Assembly (NCBI GenBank): GCA_037178855.1
Contig: JASJZC010000001.1
Location: forward strand, 4,836,001-4,900,000
Direction: 5' to 3'
Length of the DNA: 64,000 nucleotides
Source of the DNA: Oscheius sp. JU75
Lineage: Eukaryota; Nematoda; Chromadorea; Rhabditida; Rhabditidae
Shown here piece by piece: positions 1 to 10,838 of the stretch. A program made the position numbers and the translations under genes. Each line of letters starts with the position of its first letter. The stretch's first letter is position 1. The notes beneath the pieces were generated by a model, which saw only the letters and a program-made list of their open reading frames with translations, made no database searches and was not told the DNA's origin.

Positions 1-202
1 CCCTTGGCAGATGCTGTCTGTCGCCGTCTTCCCGGTGTCAGATCAGCCAACGATCGACGATTTATCTGTTTGGGAACAAAGTCCGACAGGTTGCCGACTC
101 TCTCCTCAGCTGCCCTCTCCGTGAATGTGTACTTCCCACTGCCAATTTTTCCGTACTTATGCGAACCGAATAGTCCTTCAGATACCTGAAACCGGTATAT
201 TT

Positions 203-2807
203 TTAAACGTCTATATGTTCTCTCACCACAACATTCTTCAGGGGGTCAGGATGGGCATCCATTTGGGTCTCCATATCGTAGGGATCAGGTTCGTCCGATT
301 TCGGAGTCACTTTCTTGGTCTTGCTACGTCCCTTCGGAGTCTTGGACTGCTCCTTTGGCTCTTCCATCTCCTCGTCTTCGTCCTCTTCGAGATCAACCTT
401 CTTGGCAGAAGCGGAACGAGCAGGTGTCTTGGCCGGAGTAGCCTTGTTCTCGGACTTGGCTCCTCTGCCTCTCAGGGATCGAGTCTTCGGAACTTCCTTT
501 TCTTCCTCTTCACCAGACTCTTCTTTTTCTTCCTCGGCTTTGGTTTTCTTTCCACGAGGCGTTGCCTTTCCTCTGGCTCCACGTCTTGTCGATCGAGGGG
601 TCTTCACTTCTTCTGTTTCGTCCTCTTCCTCCTCTTCTTCTAAACTAGGCTCTTCTTCTTTCTCGACCTTAGTCTTTTTTCCACGAGGGGTTGCTTTTCC
701 GCGAGCTCCACGTCTGGCCGAACGAGATACCTTCACTTCCTCTTCCTCCTCTTGCTCGTCTTTGGGCTCTTCTTCCTTATTCGCGGCTTCATCATTGTCT
801 TCAGCGACTTCCTCTTCCTCCTTTGGTTCCGGCTCTTCTTCCTTCTCTGCTTTAACTTTCTTTCCACGAGGAGTTGTCCTTCCACGAGCTCCGCGTTTGG
901 TCGACCGAAGTGATTTGACTTCCTCATCCTCGGGCTCTTCTTCTTTTTCTTCCGTGTCATCTTCCAGTTCCGGATTCTTAGGAGCAGCCTTTCCTCGTCT
1001 TCCTTTCTGTGGAGTAGCTACCATCTCTTCCTCTGGCTCAGCAATTTCCTCAACGTCAACGTCTTCACTTGGCTCACAAGCTTGTTCTCTCTTTCGTCTG
1101 CCAGTCGATTTGGGCGCCTCGTCCGTCTGTTCCGATTCTTCCTTCTGGCCGCGTCCTCGTCTGAAACATTTTCTTTATTGTTTGTGGATTGAGGTCTGTC
1201 AGTGTGGACTGTCTATCTTTCAGATGCTCTCTCGACTCATTTCACCTTTTGCACCTCTATTGAATCTGCTTACCTGGTAGTTCTCTTGGTTGCAGGTGTC
1301 TCTTCTTCATGCTCTTCCTTGTTTTTGCCTCGTCCACGCTTTGATCCTTGCTGTGGAGTGACCTTCGCCTCTTCCTTCTCCTCTTCAACAGCCTGCTCTT
1401 CCGGCTCCTCTTCTGTAGCCTTTTCTCCACGTCCACTAATGTGAGACTCTTGAGGCTCCTCTTCCTCGTCTACAGCTTTGCTCCGTCGTCCTCTGGAAGT
1501 TCTAGCAGGAGTTTTAGGGGTCTGTTTGACCGATCGACGGGATCGACTCTTTGGAACTTCTTCCTCTTCTTCCTCCTCTTCTTCTACGGCGAGTTGCTCA
1601 ATGTGAGGCTCAACGACGTCCACGTCCATCACTTCTTCCTGATTTGGCTCACTGGGTGTAGGTGGAGGGCTGAAATTAGTTCTGCTGTTTGAACATACAG
1701 GACAAAAGGTGGCCTTAGGCCACATTAGCCAGTAGTCTAGGTAGCCTGCCAATTCCCCGACAATGAGAAACTAGGGATTGGCAAATAAACTGCTTGGCTA
1801 CCGATAGTTTGGGCGATGAGTTTTTCTACTTTAAGAAAGCTCGGACTGGAATCTGTCTAGATTACAAAGTGGGACGGGTGGAATTTTATTGGCTACCGAT
1901 ATTGTCTCTGTGCAAACCGAATCCCCATTCTTTTGTCTCACCTCTTACACTCTTCCTCTGTACTATGTACAGGATCATCCGGTACGGCATTCTGTTCCTC
2001 TGCCTCTCCTTCCTGTTCCTCCTCAGCCTGTTCTTCATCCTCTCCCTCGATAACCACATTTGGCACAACAGCTACCTCGTCTTCCTCTTCCTGAAGACTC
2101 TCTACCTGGTCCTCCACCACTTCCTGTCCTTGTAAAGAAGGCTCTATCACAATCGGCTCCACAGCAATGACCTGCGAGGGAGAAATCTGTCCGACTACTT
2201 CTCTGAACATGAATCTCAATGACTGTTACTGTCTACCAACCTGATCTCGATCTCTGCTTCAGCTTCGGGCTCTTCTGCTTCAGCAGCCTGTTCCATCGGC
2301 TCATCGGCTGGCTCCTCTATCACGGGAGTTGAGTCTTCTCCAGAGTCGTCGACCTCCTATTTTTACTGTATTTCTTATAAAAATGCCTGATTTACCTTCG
2401 GATCTGCTTCCTGAATGTGAATTGGACTGTCTTCCTTCTCTGATCTCGGCTTCGTTGCCTCCTTATCTTCCATCGAGAGCCCATTTTTCATTGGATCTGC
2501 TGTCAAATGAGCTTGTTTATTTCCCGACCTACCATCTGTGGTATCTGCTGACCCGTTGGAGTTCTCTTGTATCTCACTGACCTCGTTCGAGGAGTCTTCC
2601 TCCTGAAACATCGTGTCTTATTGTGGCCAGCAATCAATACCTGTGTTCCTGCAGATTTTCCGAACAAGCCTCGTCGCATATTTTGTAGAATGTCGTCCGA
2701 GACGACTGGATTTTCGTCATTTGTGTAGTCCGCCATTCTTGGCTGCTCTGAAACGAGAATTTAGCAGCAATGTAGCTTGTTTTCTTACCTGTCGTCTCCT
2801 CTGCCAT
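203..2807 (-). CDS. Acidic nuclear-type protein with basic AT-hook-like repeats
   Basis: I do not recognise the family. Seven exons join in frame: 2807-2789, 2747-2641, 2602-2396, 2356-2237, 2171-1942, 1669-1274 and 1160-203, giving about 678 residues. The N-terminus starts MAEETTEQPR. The middle is strongly acidic (long E/D runs). The C-terminal third alternates acid stretches with near-copies of a basic block of the form RRGARGKATPRGKKTK, and there are further RGR/GRG patches such as KRGRGKNK. Such Arg-Gly-Arg/Pro blocks resemble AT-hooks, so a chromatin or nucleolar role is inferred, not shown. There is no signal peptide or membrane segment. The donor of exon 4 was chosen (TTG|GTAGAC) because it is the one that keeps frame; the other junctions are ordinary GT-AG. 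Confidence 0.7.
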
Positions 2808-3414
2808 TTTTTGGCTGGACCCAATGAAGTTTGATCTGGAACTTTTATCAATTAATCTTTTTCAATTGAAAAATGCAAGAAATGTTGAAAAGTAAAGAGC
2901 AAAACAGGTGATCGAATGAGGAAAGCGTCCTCCTGAATAACTGCCCTTGACTGATGCTTTTTCTGATGGAATCGGGCATCATTTTGCTTTTACAGTATTG
3001 ATTTCTCTTTTAGCAACCGGAAACAAAAATTAATCAGGTTTCTATAACAAAACTATCGAGAACGACGTAAACAATTGCCTGAACGTGAATTTTGAACGGC
3101 CATCTGCTTTCTCTGCGCTCTCCCTCGCATTTTGCCCTGCGTATCGAGAGTTGGTGCGCAGTTACCGTAATCCGCCCCGGCAGTTTCGTTGACCGCCGCC
3201 GGAGGATCCCAAAATTTTTCATCACTTTCTGTCATTTTCTGCGGCTGTTTTCTGTCGTTTTTCTGCAAATTTGTTGCTAAAAGCTATACTTTCGCTATTA
3301 ATTGTTTTTGTCGGTAACTCAGCCCGTTTTAGCTCAAAAAAATCCTCGAAAATCAATCCTTCAAGTTGTTTCTTGCTCTTCGTTTTATTTCAACTTTTTT
3401 CACTTGCAGGTAAA
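2808..3414. other. Intergenic divergent 5' region
   Basis: AT-rich spacer between the nuclear protein (minus) and RPS19 (plus). The last part before the RPS19 ATG is pyrimidine-rich and ends TTGCAG|GTAAAATGG, a likely trans-splice or 5' UTR acceptor. I see no coding exon or RNA gene in it. Confidence 0.5.
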
Positions 3415-4064
3415 ATGGTGAAGGCCACCAGCGTGAAAGATGTAGACCAGCAAGAGGTCGTTAAGCACATTGCTCAATTTCTGAAGAAGAGCGGAAAGGT
3501 GAAGGTCCCCGAATGGTCCGATCTTGTCAAGCTTGGAACCTTCAAGCAGCTCGCTCCTGTTGACCCCGACTGGTACTTCATTCGCACCGCCAGCATTGCC
3601 CGTCGTCTGTACGTCCGTTCCCCAGTTGGTTCGTCTTTTTTTACCTTACAATTTGTTGATAAGAGTAGCTAGTTTCCCTGACTGCACGGCTGCAAATGGC
3701 AACGGAAGCCGGTGAACTTTCCCGCAGCGCAACTTTCGAAGTTGTTTGACCGTTCATTTTTCAGGAGTCGGAAATCTCCGTGTTGTCTACGGAGGACAGA
3801 ACGGACGTGGTGTCAGACCCAACCACTTCGCCAAGGGATCCGGATCAGTTATTCGCAAGGCTCTCCAGACCTTGGAAGCCCTTAAGTGGGTTGAGAAGCA
3901 CTCCGATGGAAAGGGACGTGTCCTGAGCAAGCAGGTAAATTTTTCGTCCTATCTTTTTTCCAACGCTTCGTCTACGTTTCGTAATCATACATTTTCAGGG
4001 ACGTAAGGATCTCGATCGCATCGCCACCGATCTGCGACAGAAGACTGCTCCGGCCGAGTTCTAA
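3415..4064 (+). CDS. rps-19: 40S ribosomal protein S19 (eS19)
   Basis: Three exons (3415-3628, 3765-3934, 3999-4064) encode 149 residues, the usual length of the family. The protein starts [20 protein letters not shown] and has the family hallmarks [51 protein letters not shown] and the C-terminal GRKDLDRIA. It is a structural component of the small ribosomal subunit, needed for 18S rRNA maturation. The start was chosen at the conserved MVKATS even though an upstream in-frame ATG exists, because a TTGCAG acceptor lies 5 bases before it. The wording of the N-terminus is closer to nematode S19 as I remember it than to vertebrate S19. The 3' end is 60 bp from the convergent TM2-protein gene. Confidence 0.95.
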
Positions 4065-4124
4065 TTGTTTTGTTTACATGAACTTGTTATTATAACTCTT
4101 TTAGCTAGTTTTAAAAACCTTTAT

Positions 4125-4853
4125 TTACATGTACATAGATCCGTCAGCAGGCTTTATATAGCCCAACCCGATGAGAATGATGTCGACCACGGTCCATACG
4201 CCAAGGCCTCCGAATGAGAACAGTTTCCCGATACCCGATTTCCATAGACCAAGGTAGAATCGGTCGACTCCAAGACCACCTGAATGTTCGTTTTTCTTAT
4301 TGATATGTCGTTCCTACCCATAGTAACGGATAGGAGCATAGTCCACGTCCAACTGTGGCCAGATGACCAGTTGCACTTCACTCGCTTGGAGAATTGGCGG
4401 TTTCCTTTACAGACGACGTTGGAGTGGACCTAGTGATTTGTTTTGTACCAGTAGGTCTCACCTCGCATACTGTGATGACAAGTTTTGTGCTTGAAGTAGA
4501 ACAGTTTCTCTGTGGCAGACAGTCATATTGCGAATCGTCTAGTTGCCAGCAATAGCTGAACTTTCTTTATCCCATAGTTTTTTTTTCCAGCTCACTTGCA
4601 AGGAGCATCAAGCTTCGTGCTTTCCTGATGCACACATTGTGGGACGGTGGTGCAGTTCACTGTCACCATTTCTCCCAGATCGCACTTGGGGAAGTCGCAG
4701 TTGAGACAGCTTAGGTGATTGATGCAGTTTAGTCGTGCGCAGCTGGAAAAGTCTCTTTCTAGATGTTTTTACTTACGATGCAATATTGTTGATCTGTTTA
4801 GCAGCAGCAGCGAATCCAAGTAGGAGGATAAAGAAGAGCGCATGACATCCCAT
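4125..4853 (-). CDS. TM2 domain-containing protein, TM2D3 (almondex) type
   Basis: Five exons (4853-4777, 4742-4596, 4555-4462, 4429-4318, 4279-4125) encode 194 residues. Residues 1-18 form a signal peptide (MGCHALFFILLLGFAAAA). A cysteine-rich ectodomain follows (LNC..LSCLNCDFPKC), then the paired helices of a TM2 domain with the DRF motif (GGLGVDRFYLG) and a second helix (FGGLGVWTVVDIILIGLGY) ending PADGSMYM. The spacing FSFGGLG and the PADGS end match TM2D3 better than TM2D1 or TM2D2. In flies almondex acts in Notch signalling, and the family is linked to endolysosomal function. Its role here is inferred from the family. An AATAAA overlaps the stop codon region. Confidence 0.88.
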
Positions 4854-4979
4854 TCGAGCTTTCTTTTTCTGAATATTGCATGAGTGGCTGGGCTCATCCT
4901 CGAGGTATTTCTTCCGCAGGTACGGTCACCAAAATTTTTTTTTAACCAGCATATAAACTTTATGAATTTATAAGAAAAT

Positions 4980-6650
4980 TCATTCAGAAGAACACAGCCT
5001 GGCAATAGTATGTCTATCTAATGGCTGTTGAAGGTAGAGGGACTGATCGAGTTCAAGTAGACCCCATCTCTGCATCACATCTGGACAGACACTAAATAAC
5101 TTTTATGTTTGTTTGAAGAAGAAAAGACCCACCAATTGTGAATAAGTTCGGCCAGAAGGGGCTCAACTTCAGTCAAGAGGGCAGTTCTTTGTTCTGTCAG
5201 AAAATGTTGCCAGTCCAGAGGATTTTGGCCTGGATCTACGGGAAAGGAGCCGTGAGAAAGTTCCCAAATTGTCAAGCCGAAGCTCCAGATGTCTGACTCG
5301 AGTCTAGCTGCCTATTCTCTGGAATGACTGAAAAAACCAACCTGTATTCGCCGCCGCGACTACGCTCCGGAGGCATGTAGGCAGATGTTCCAACGAAGGA
5401 GCGGGCAATTGACATGTCCATTCGCTTCGAGACACCGAAATCCGATAGTTTTATGAATCCTCGTTTGTTGATCAACACATTTTCTGGCTTCAAGTCTGGA
5501 ACATTTTCGCACTAACGGGTATCCTTGAATACCCACCTCGATGCATGATTTTCAGCTTCCAAATGAACTTAAGACCTTCAAAAATGCTGACAGCGATGTG
5601 TGGAAGGACATCGGAAGAGATTGGAGCTGAAATTAGAGGAAACATCCACCACGCAGAGATTAACTCACCGTAATCGGAGATCGATCCGCCGTCCATGTAT
5701 TCAAGACAAATGAGAAAAATATTCGAGTCGAGAGAGGCTCCTTTCAGCCTGACCACGAACTCACTCGACTCGCACTGATAAACCGTTTTTGGACTAAAGA
5801 AATTAGCTCTTTTGTACTACATGGAACGCACTATCCATTAGCCAGTTCCATAAAGTACCTGTAATTATTCGCTGCTTCAAACTATCCAGGTTCTCTTAAT
5901 TGCTAGATACTCGTCTTGAGTTACACAAAAAAGATCTCTTTTAAGTATTTGTAATTGTAACTAATGCCTAGAAGGAAGTGTTCTGTGTAGTACAAAAGAA
6001 ACAAGAAATCAATGCAAACCTGCTTCAAAATCTTGATTTCCGAAATAATCTCGTTCTGTCCGCTATCATTGTCCGGCATTTCTATGCACTTCACTGCCAC
6101 GACCTCGTCTGCCGGTAGATGGAGTGATCTGAATGGCTCATCCATCCAAAATAGATACACGGATTTCACTGACTTGAAGGACTGTCTATAGGACAGTCAA
6201 AATTGTAAATAAAGCAAATGAGCTAAGAACTGGCCTGTAAACTGTTCCAAACTGTCCACTTGAGATCACATCTAAATGCTGCAGGTCAGATGGAAGTATC
6301 AAGGCAACTTCCGATGTGTCCACTTCTGGCTTGACTGAATCTTTCTTTCAGTTGAAAATTTCAAAAACTCACTCAGAAAAATAGTAGACACGGATCCATT
6401 CTCCAGAGCTTCTCGGAATCCTTCTACATCGGCATCCGTCCTAACAGTTATCGAATCACCGTCTTCATCCTCGTCTGAATAATGTATTTTGTACTATTTT
6501 TTGTCCTTTCCTACACCAAAATGCCGTGAAATTCCCGCAGAGTCGCGACACGTCGGCATGAATAGTGTCGTAGAAGAGCAAAGTCACAAAACTCAGTTCG
6601 ACTGTGCACTCTCGGTCCTCGGTCTTGACCACGACATTATAATTATTCAT
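4980..6650 (-). CDS. MAP kinase kinase with N-terminal PB1 domain (MEK5-like)
   Basis: Exon 1 (6650-6515) joins at 6474 to give [18 protein letters not shown], the acidic OPCA motif of a PB1 domain, near residues 45-65. The kinase domain follows: glycine loop SSGQFGTV (first glycine replaced by serine), VAVKCIE (catalytic Lys), [16 protein letters not shown], and the activation loop [13 protein letters not shown], which keeps the MAP2K S-x3-S phosphosites. The usual APE is PPE here. PB1 plus MAP2K is the architecture of MEK5 (MAP2K5), which binds MEKK2/3 and activates ERK5. The first intron donor was chosen as GGT|GTAGGA because the alternative GT creates a stop. The exon carrying the region after the glycine loop has an uncertain acceptor. 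The CDS ends at 4980. Confidence 0.85.
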
Positions 6651-7025
6651 TGTAAGGGGAGCAATTGAGATCCGTGAGAAGGAGGTTCAAGGTCGGGGCC
6701 AGTCAGAGAGACAGTCTCTTTCTTGTCTCTGACCTGCCGTCTCTCTCCCTCTTGTGTACATTGATTAGATAGGGGGACATGGTTGAGAAGAAAAACACGC
6801 GTCTTTCCTCCTCATCTAATAACTCTTCTACGCCTTTTTAGAAAAAACATACCGAGTCAAGGACCGGTCGTTTCGAATCTAACCCAGGATGTCTTACTTT
6901 TCTAGCAAAAGCACAATTGCAACTTTTCCCTTATCCTCCTCGTGAAAATCCCGTTTCAAAAAATGTTTTTTGTGAAAAAAGGCAGCACAACCCAAAATGT
7001 ATTCTTTCTTGGATAGCCCTTTTTA
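6651..7025. other. Intergenic 5' flank
   Basis: Upstream flank of the MEK5-like gene. It has short C/T-rich stretches and A/T runs. No splice-bounded coding exon or RNA gene was seen. Confidence 0.4.
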
Positions 7026-7265
7026 CTAAAACGCAATGATTTCCGTCCGTCTGTCGTGGTGTCCGCACAATTGCCTGTCAACACTAACACCCCAAATAGC
7101 TGACAATTCATTTGATGCCAAGAGACAAGAGGACAAGCCAGCTGTGGAGAAAACTTTTACTAGGATAGCGGCGAAGCCGCCTGTTATCAATTCTAAGCTA
7201 AGACTGCGAAGCTGCCGTCGGCGCTGGTCCAAGGAAAATTTAGGACTATCTGCAATGTCTCTCAA
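7026..7265 (-). CDS. Possible small membrane protein, 79 aa
   Basis: Single open frame starting MRDIADSPKFSLDQRRRQLR, with a hydrophobic segment around residues 29-52 (ITGGFAAILVKVFSTAG). It lies head-to-head with the four-TM gene at 7313, about 48 bp apart. The opposite strand is also open here, and its peptide is highly charged, as expected for the antisense of a hydrophobic stretch. No family is recognised. A splice site inside it (a CAG near 7110) could shorten or extend the model. Confidence 0.3.
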   Translation of the reverse strand: MRDIADSPKFSLDQRRRQLRSLSLELITGGFAAILVKVFSTAGLSSCLLASNELSAIWGVSVDRQLCGHHDRRTEIIAF

Positions 7266-7312
7266 ATCTTTCTTCTATTAGCAGAGTTAATGGAGCTCAA
7301 AAAATTTCAGGA

Positions 7313-7832
7313 ATGGAAGCCTTCATCAGAGGAGCAGCCTCGTTAGCTCTTCTGGCCGGTGCTTTCGTACACTACGAGGTCGGTTTTGTTGACAACAGAA
7401 AAGAAGCAAATCATCAGAGAGACCCAACATGGTGGCTATATGTGCCATCTTACGCGCTAGCCGGCCTCGTCTGTTTCATTCCCTTCCCAAACAACTCCAT
7501 CTGGCGATTTCTCTCAGCCGTATCGGTCGTGGGTGGAGGGCTACTGATGCTCTTCCTCTGGTGGACATTCAGCTCCCTCGACCAAACCGCGCTGGGATTC
7601 AAACCAGTAGAAGCCAAAAGCCTCTTCCCCGTAAGTACCGCTCATTCTATATGCCTAATCATTGAAATAGATTTCCGTGGGAGTTGCTCTCAGCTGTCTT
7701 ACGCGTCTCTCTACGGATCCAGTTCAAAAACCAACTCACTATGTCAGATCTCTCCTACATGCCTCGTTGCTTGCCGTCAGTCTGACTCTCGTTGCCTCTT
7801 CCGGAAAGTATTTCCACTACAAGTCGTATTAG
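7313..7832 (+). CDS. Four-helix membrane protein, 159 aa, unknown
   Basis: Two exons (7313-7630, 7671-7832) join in phase 0 with a 40-nt GTAAGT...ATAG intron. Hydrophobic segments lie at about residues 5-22, 42-58, 66-88 and 133-150. The loop after the first helix is charged (DNRKEANHQRDPTWW). The arrangement fits a small four-TM protein, but I do not recognise the family. The ATG follows TTTCAG by two bases, a sign of a trans-splice acceptor. The single-exon reading past 7630 runs through a donor and is not used. Confidence 0.65.
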
Positions 7833-8170
7833 ATCGGGTTTAATTTGTCTCGTGGAATAAACCGTGTGATTGGAGAACTCTCGTTCCCATACGAAAGAAA
7901 GGTTCTGTTTCACTGCAACCGTCAAGTGCATCGAAAATTGAACAGCCTCGTCCTATATCGGACGGATACTATTTTTTGAGCGGTTAGCGTGGATTAGAAC
8001 CAAGAAATTTATATTTTGAACAACATAACGTAACAACCATGCTGCTCGCCAGAAGAAAATAAAAAAAAGCACAAAAAGAGGGATCCTCGTAACATTTGAA
8101 AAAGTTTTGATCTGGCCGAGCTACAATACCGACAGTAAAAGAAAAGGAATGGAGAAAACAACACCGGGAC
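7833..8170. other. Convergent 3' spacer
   Basis: 3' flank between the four-TM gene and eIF3i. It contains AATAAA at 7856-7861 (plus strand), a likely poly(A) signal for the four-TM gene. Nothing else was recognised. Confidence 0.5.
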
Positions 8171-9461
8171 TCAATAGTCATACTTGAATTCCAAGTAGTC
8201 ATCGTCGAAGCACTGAATCCTCACGTAACCATCTTCTCCTCCTGTCGCGATGATGTTTCCATCAGGATGCCAGGCCATCGAGTTGATCGGTCCGAAGTGT
8301 CCCTTGAAGCGAGCAAACTCCTCCTCGAAGACCATATGGTAGAGCTTGGCCTCGAAGTGACCGGCAGACACGGCCGTTTGTGTTACCTGAAAAAAGAAAA
8401 ATAGAAAATAATCAGAGGTCAGTACAGCTATGCAGATTTGGGGTACAAACAGGTCGTTTTGCTTTAGCCGTAGAGACATAGACTTACTTGCATAGCATCT
8501 TCTCCTCCTCCAAGGCAGATGTGATCACGAATAGGGGAAATACAGGCCGAATTGACTGGACGTTCGGATCTGAATCGTGATATCTTCACTGTAACTTCAA
8601 CAAGTTCTACCTGTATGTTTTCAAATGATTCAAGTTGTTGACGTCAAGTAGAGCTGCAGTCTTGTCGCGGGAAGACGAAATGATGAAGGCGCCGTCCGGG
8701 GACATCTGGAGGTCTGTGATTCCGTACTGAAAGACCAGTTATGGTAGAAAAAAGGCCGTCTTACTCTGTGGGTGGACTCATTTGAATAAATGGGCTCCTC
8801 GTTCTTCGTGTTGCTTATGTCGTATTGGAGGAGAAGTCCGTTTTCGTTTCCGATAGTGACTCGTTCGTCCAGAGTAGAAAAAATGCAGGTGACGGCAGAC
8901 TGATCGAATTGAGTTCTGAAAAATGCTTGTTACTTGAGAACAATAGAAAAAAAAAACCTGAACAATGGGGTTTCAGCGTTGTTGGCGATCTGATCGGGGT
9001 CGCGGAGATCGATGACGGCGAGAACAGACATGTTTTTAGTCATCTTCATCGTCGTATAAGCAATCAAATTAGCTAAACCGGGCGTGTTTAAGGTACAAAC
9101 AAGTTGCTACCTGAAAAAGACATGCTCACGGCACGAGCTGGTGTGGGAGTGGCGATTGTATGAAGAACCTCGGCCCGTTCGCAGTCCCACAGCTTGACAG
9201 AGTTGTCTCCAGATGCCGTGGCCATTTTTGAAGTATCCCACGAGACGTCTAAGTCCCAGACGACTCCGTTATGTCCCTCGTAGGTACCTAAAATAGCTGC
9301 TAATAACGAAGGAAAAAAAACATACCTATTCTCTCGCCATTTTCCTGATACCAAACGCAGGGCAGCTTGTTTTTGGCTGCAGAAAATAGCAAATCTCCTT
9401 CGCGATTGAATCGGACTCTCGTGAGAGCACGATCATGCCCTTTCAACGAAAGAGGACGCAT
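8171..9461 (-). CDS. eif-3.I: Translation initiation factor eIF3 subunit i (WD40)
   Basis: Seven exons (9461-9326, 9287-9111, 9072-8958, 8915-8765, 8726-8611, 8569-8488, 8386-8171) join in frame to 330 residues, the normal length of eIF3i/TRIP-1. It starts [19 protein letters not shown] and ends with the family signature [16 protein letters not shown]...[11 protein letters not shown]40 blades are visible as [24 protein letters not shown] and [15 protein letters not shown]. It is a scaffold WD40 subunit of the eIF3 complex in the cytosol. The start ATG directly follows CTTTTCAG, so there is either a 5' UTR intron or trans-splicing right at the start codon. Confidence 0.95.
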
Positions 9462-10184
9462 CTGAAAAGAACGATATTTAGGAATAGGAAGATTCAGATA
9501 GAAGATGGTGTCAGGAAAGGGAAGAACGATTTCCTGTCGTGAGGAATATTGTAATGAATCGAAGGAATTACGTGTGAAACGCTGAAGAATAGGCTGGAAT
9601 GTTGGCCTTCTTTGAAATTCGTAAGCGGAGCAAATTTTGCGTCAATGCACGCAAATTGCGCCAACAACTTGTGCTGACGAAAATAGTTGAGCCTTTTCTG
9701 AGGTGAGCTAGCGTATAAAGAGATTTCTGAGCTCATAAGTAAGTTGAAAACGAATTGAACAGGTCACAAAAAACAGGAATTTAATTGCTGAGCACCGAAA
9801 AGTAAAACTTCTCAGTACCAAGGTATTTGTGACTCTGGCAGGTTACTGCCATTCAGATTATGCTCACAAACAGGAAAATGGAAAGATGTAGCCACATCAT
9901 GTAGGAACACGAAGAAGAAAAGAAAATTACAGCAAGACGGCCGAAATCGAACTTTTCTGAGCTTTCTTTGTTCCTTCTACAAAAACGCACTAAGTTGCAG
10001 GGGATGACTGGTTTGTAAACATTTTTAACAAGGCTAGCGGTAAAAAAGCACTAAACTATAGTCTGTTCAGGAACGAAATTAGCTGGCAGCGTACTGTAGT
10101 TTTTCTTCGCGGGTCCCGCCGTGCCAGTCCTTTAACATATGGCAGCGTACAAATAAATGGACAGAACGGGGGTACATCATATTT
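9462..10184. other. Spacer between eIF3i and a small gene
   Basis: No gene could be supported. It holds an imperfect GC-rich inverted patch (cgcgggtcccgcc, about 10107-10119) and two copies of TGGCAGCGTAC (about 10083 and 10140) in an otherwise AT-rich stretch. An 80-residue minus-strand open frame at 9494-9736 has no splice or homology support. Confidence 0.35.
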
Positions 10185-10468
10185 CTAGGTATTGTAGCGA
10201 ATCTTGGATAGCTTCTGGTTCATATTAGTGTGAGTTTCGTTTAGAGCGGCCAGATTTAGGTCTCCATCGGGAGTGTGTCTGCAAAGAATATTGTGTTCAG
10301 AATTGTTCAAACCCATTTCTGAATCTCCGAAAGTTCATCGCTCCGCGTTTGGCACAGCGATTAGCTACAACAAGAGAAGCAGACATCGAAACAGCGGCAG
10401 TTATAATCTGAACGGCTCTGAATAAAGAACTGATGCTCTGCTTACTTCGTGCAAATAGCAGAGTCCAT
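10185..10468 (-). CDS. Small three-exon protein, 73 aa, unknown
   Basis: Three short exons (10468-10446, 10417-10313, 10278-10185) join in frame with good GT...TTCAG/TTTGCAG signals to give 73 residues. It starts MDSAICTKAVQIITAAV and ends NMNQKLSKIRYNT. Residues 9-26 are mildly hydrophobic, then a basic stretch (NRCAKRGAMNFRRFRN) leads into a polar tail. The pattern (one hydrophobic helix plus basic residues) would fit a small mitochondrial or membrane-associated protein, but that is inference. It was found from splice signals, since each exon alone is short. Confidence 0.5.
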
Positions 10469-10838
10469 GGCTAATTCTCTGGAAAAAGTCACTGGTTGGT
10501 GGTGGTTCTCTGAAACCAGACTGACACCTAGTCTAGGAGCAAAACATCCCCGATGGTTATGCTGTTAGAGGGGAATGAGAAATTGCTCCCGTCCATAGCA
10601 CAGAAAGCAGCTATAAAAAGAGTGTCTTAGTGGGGTCCATTACCTTCAAAACTTTTTTCGAGACTTATCCCCAAGTAAGCTTATCATTGTATTATCACTT
10701 ATCACTAAAAATGGTTAAAAGGCTCGTTTCCTTCACCGTTCAAGCCTGCCTCTTTTTCGGTCTCGACTCTAGGAGAGATCATGTTCTCCTTGTCGTCACT
10801 CTGTCTCTCCATCTCACTTTCCCTCTGTCTGTTCGTAG

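Noticed and set aside
125-643. Long plus-strand open frames in the first 1.7 kb
   Set aside because: They are Ser/Phe/Leu-rich antisense shadows of the acidic/basic gene on the minus strand, with no splice signals.
9494-9736. 80-aa minus-strand open frame upstream of eIF3i
   Set aside because: No splice junction into eIF3i and no family; the eIF3i ATG already has an adjacent acceptor.
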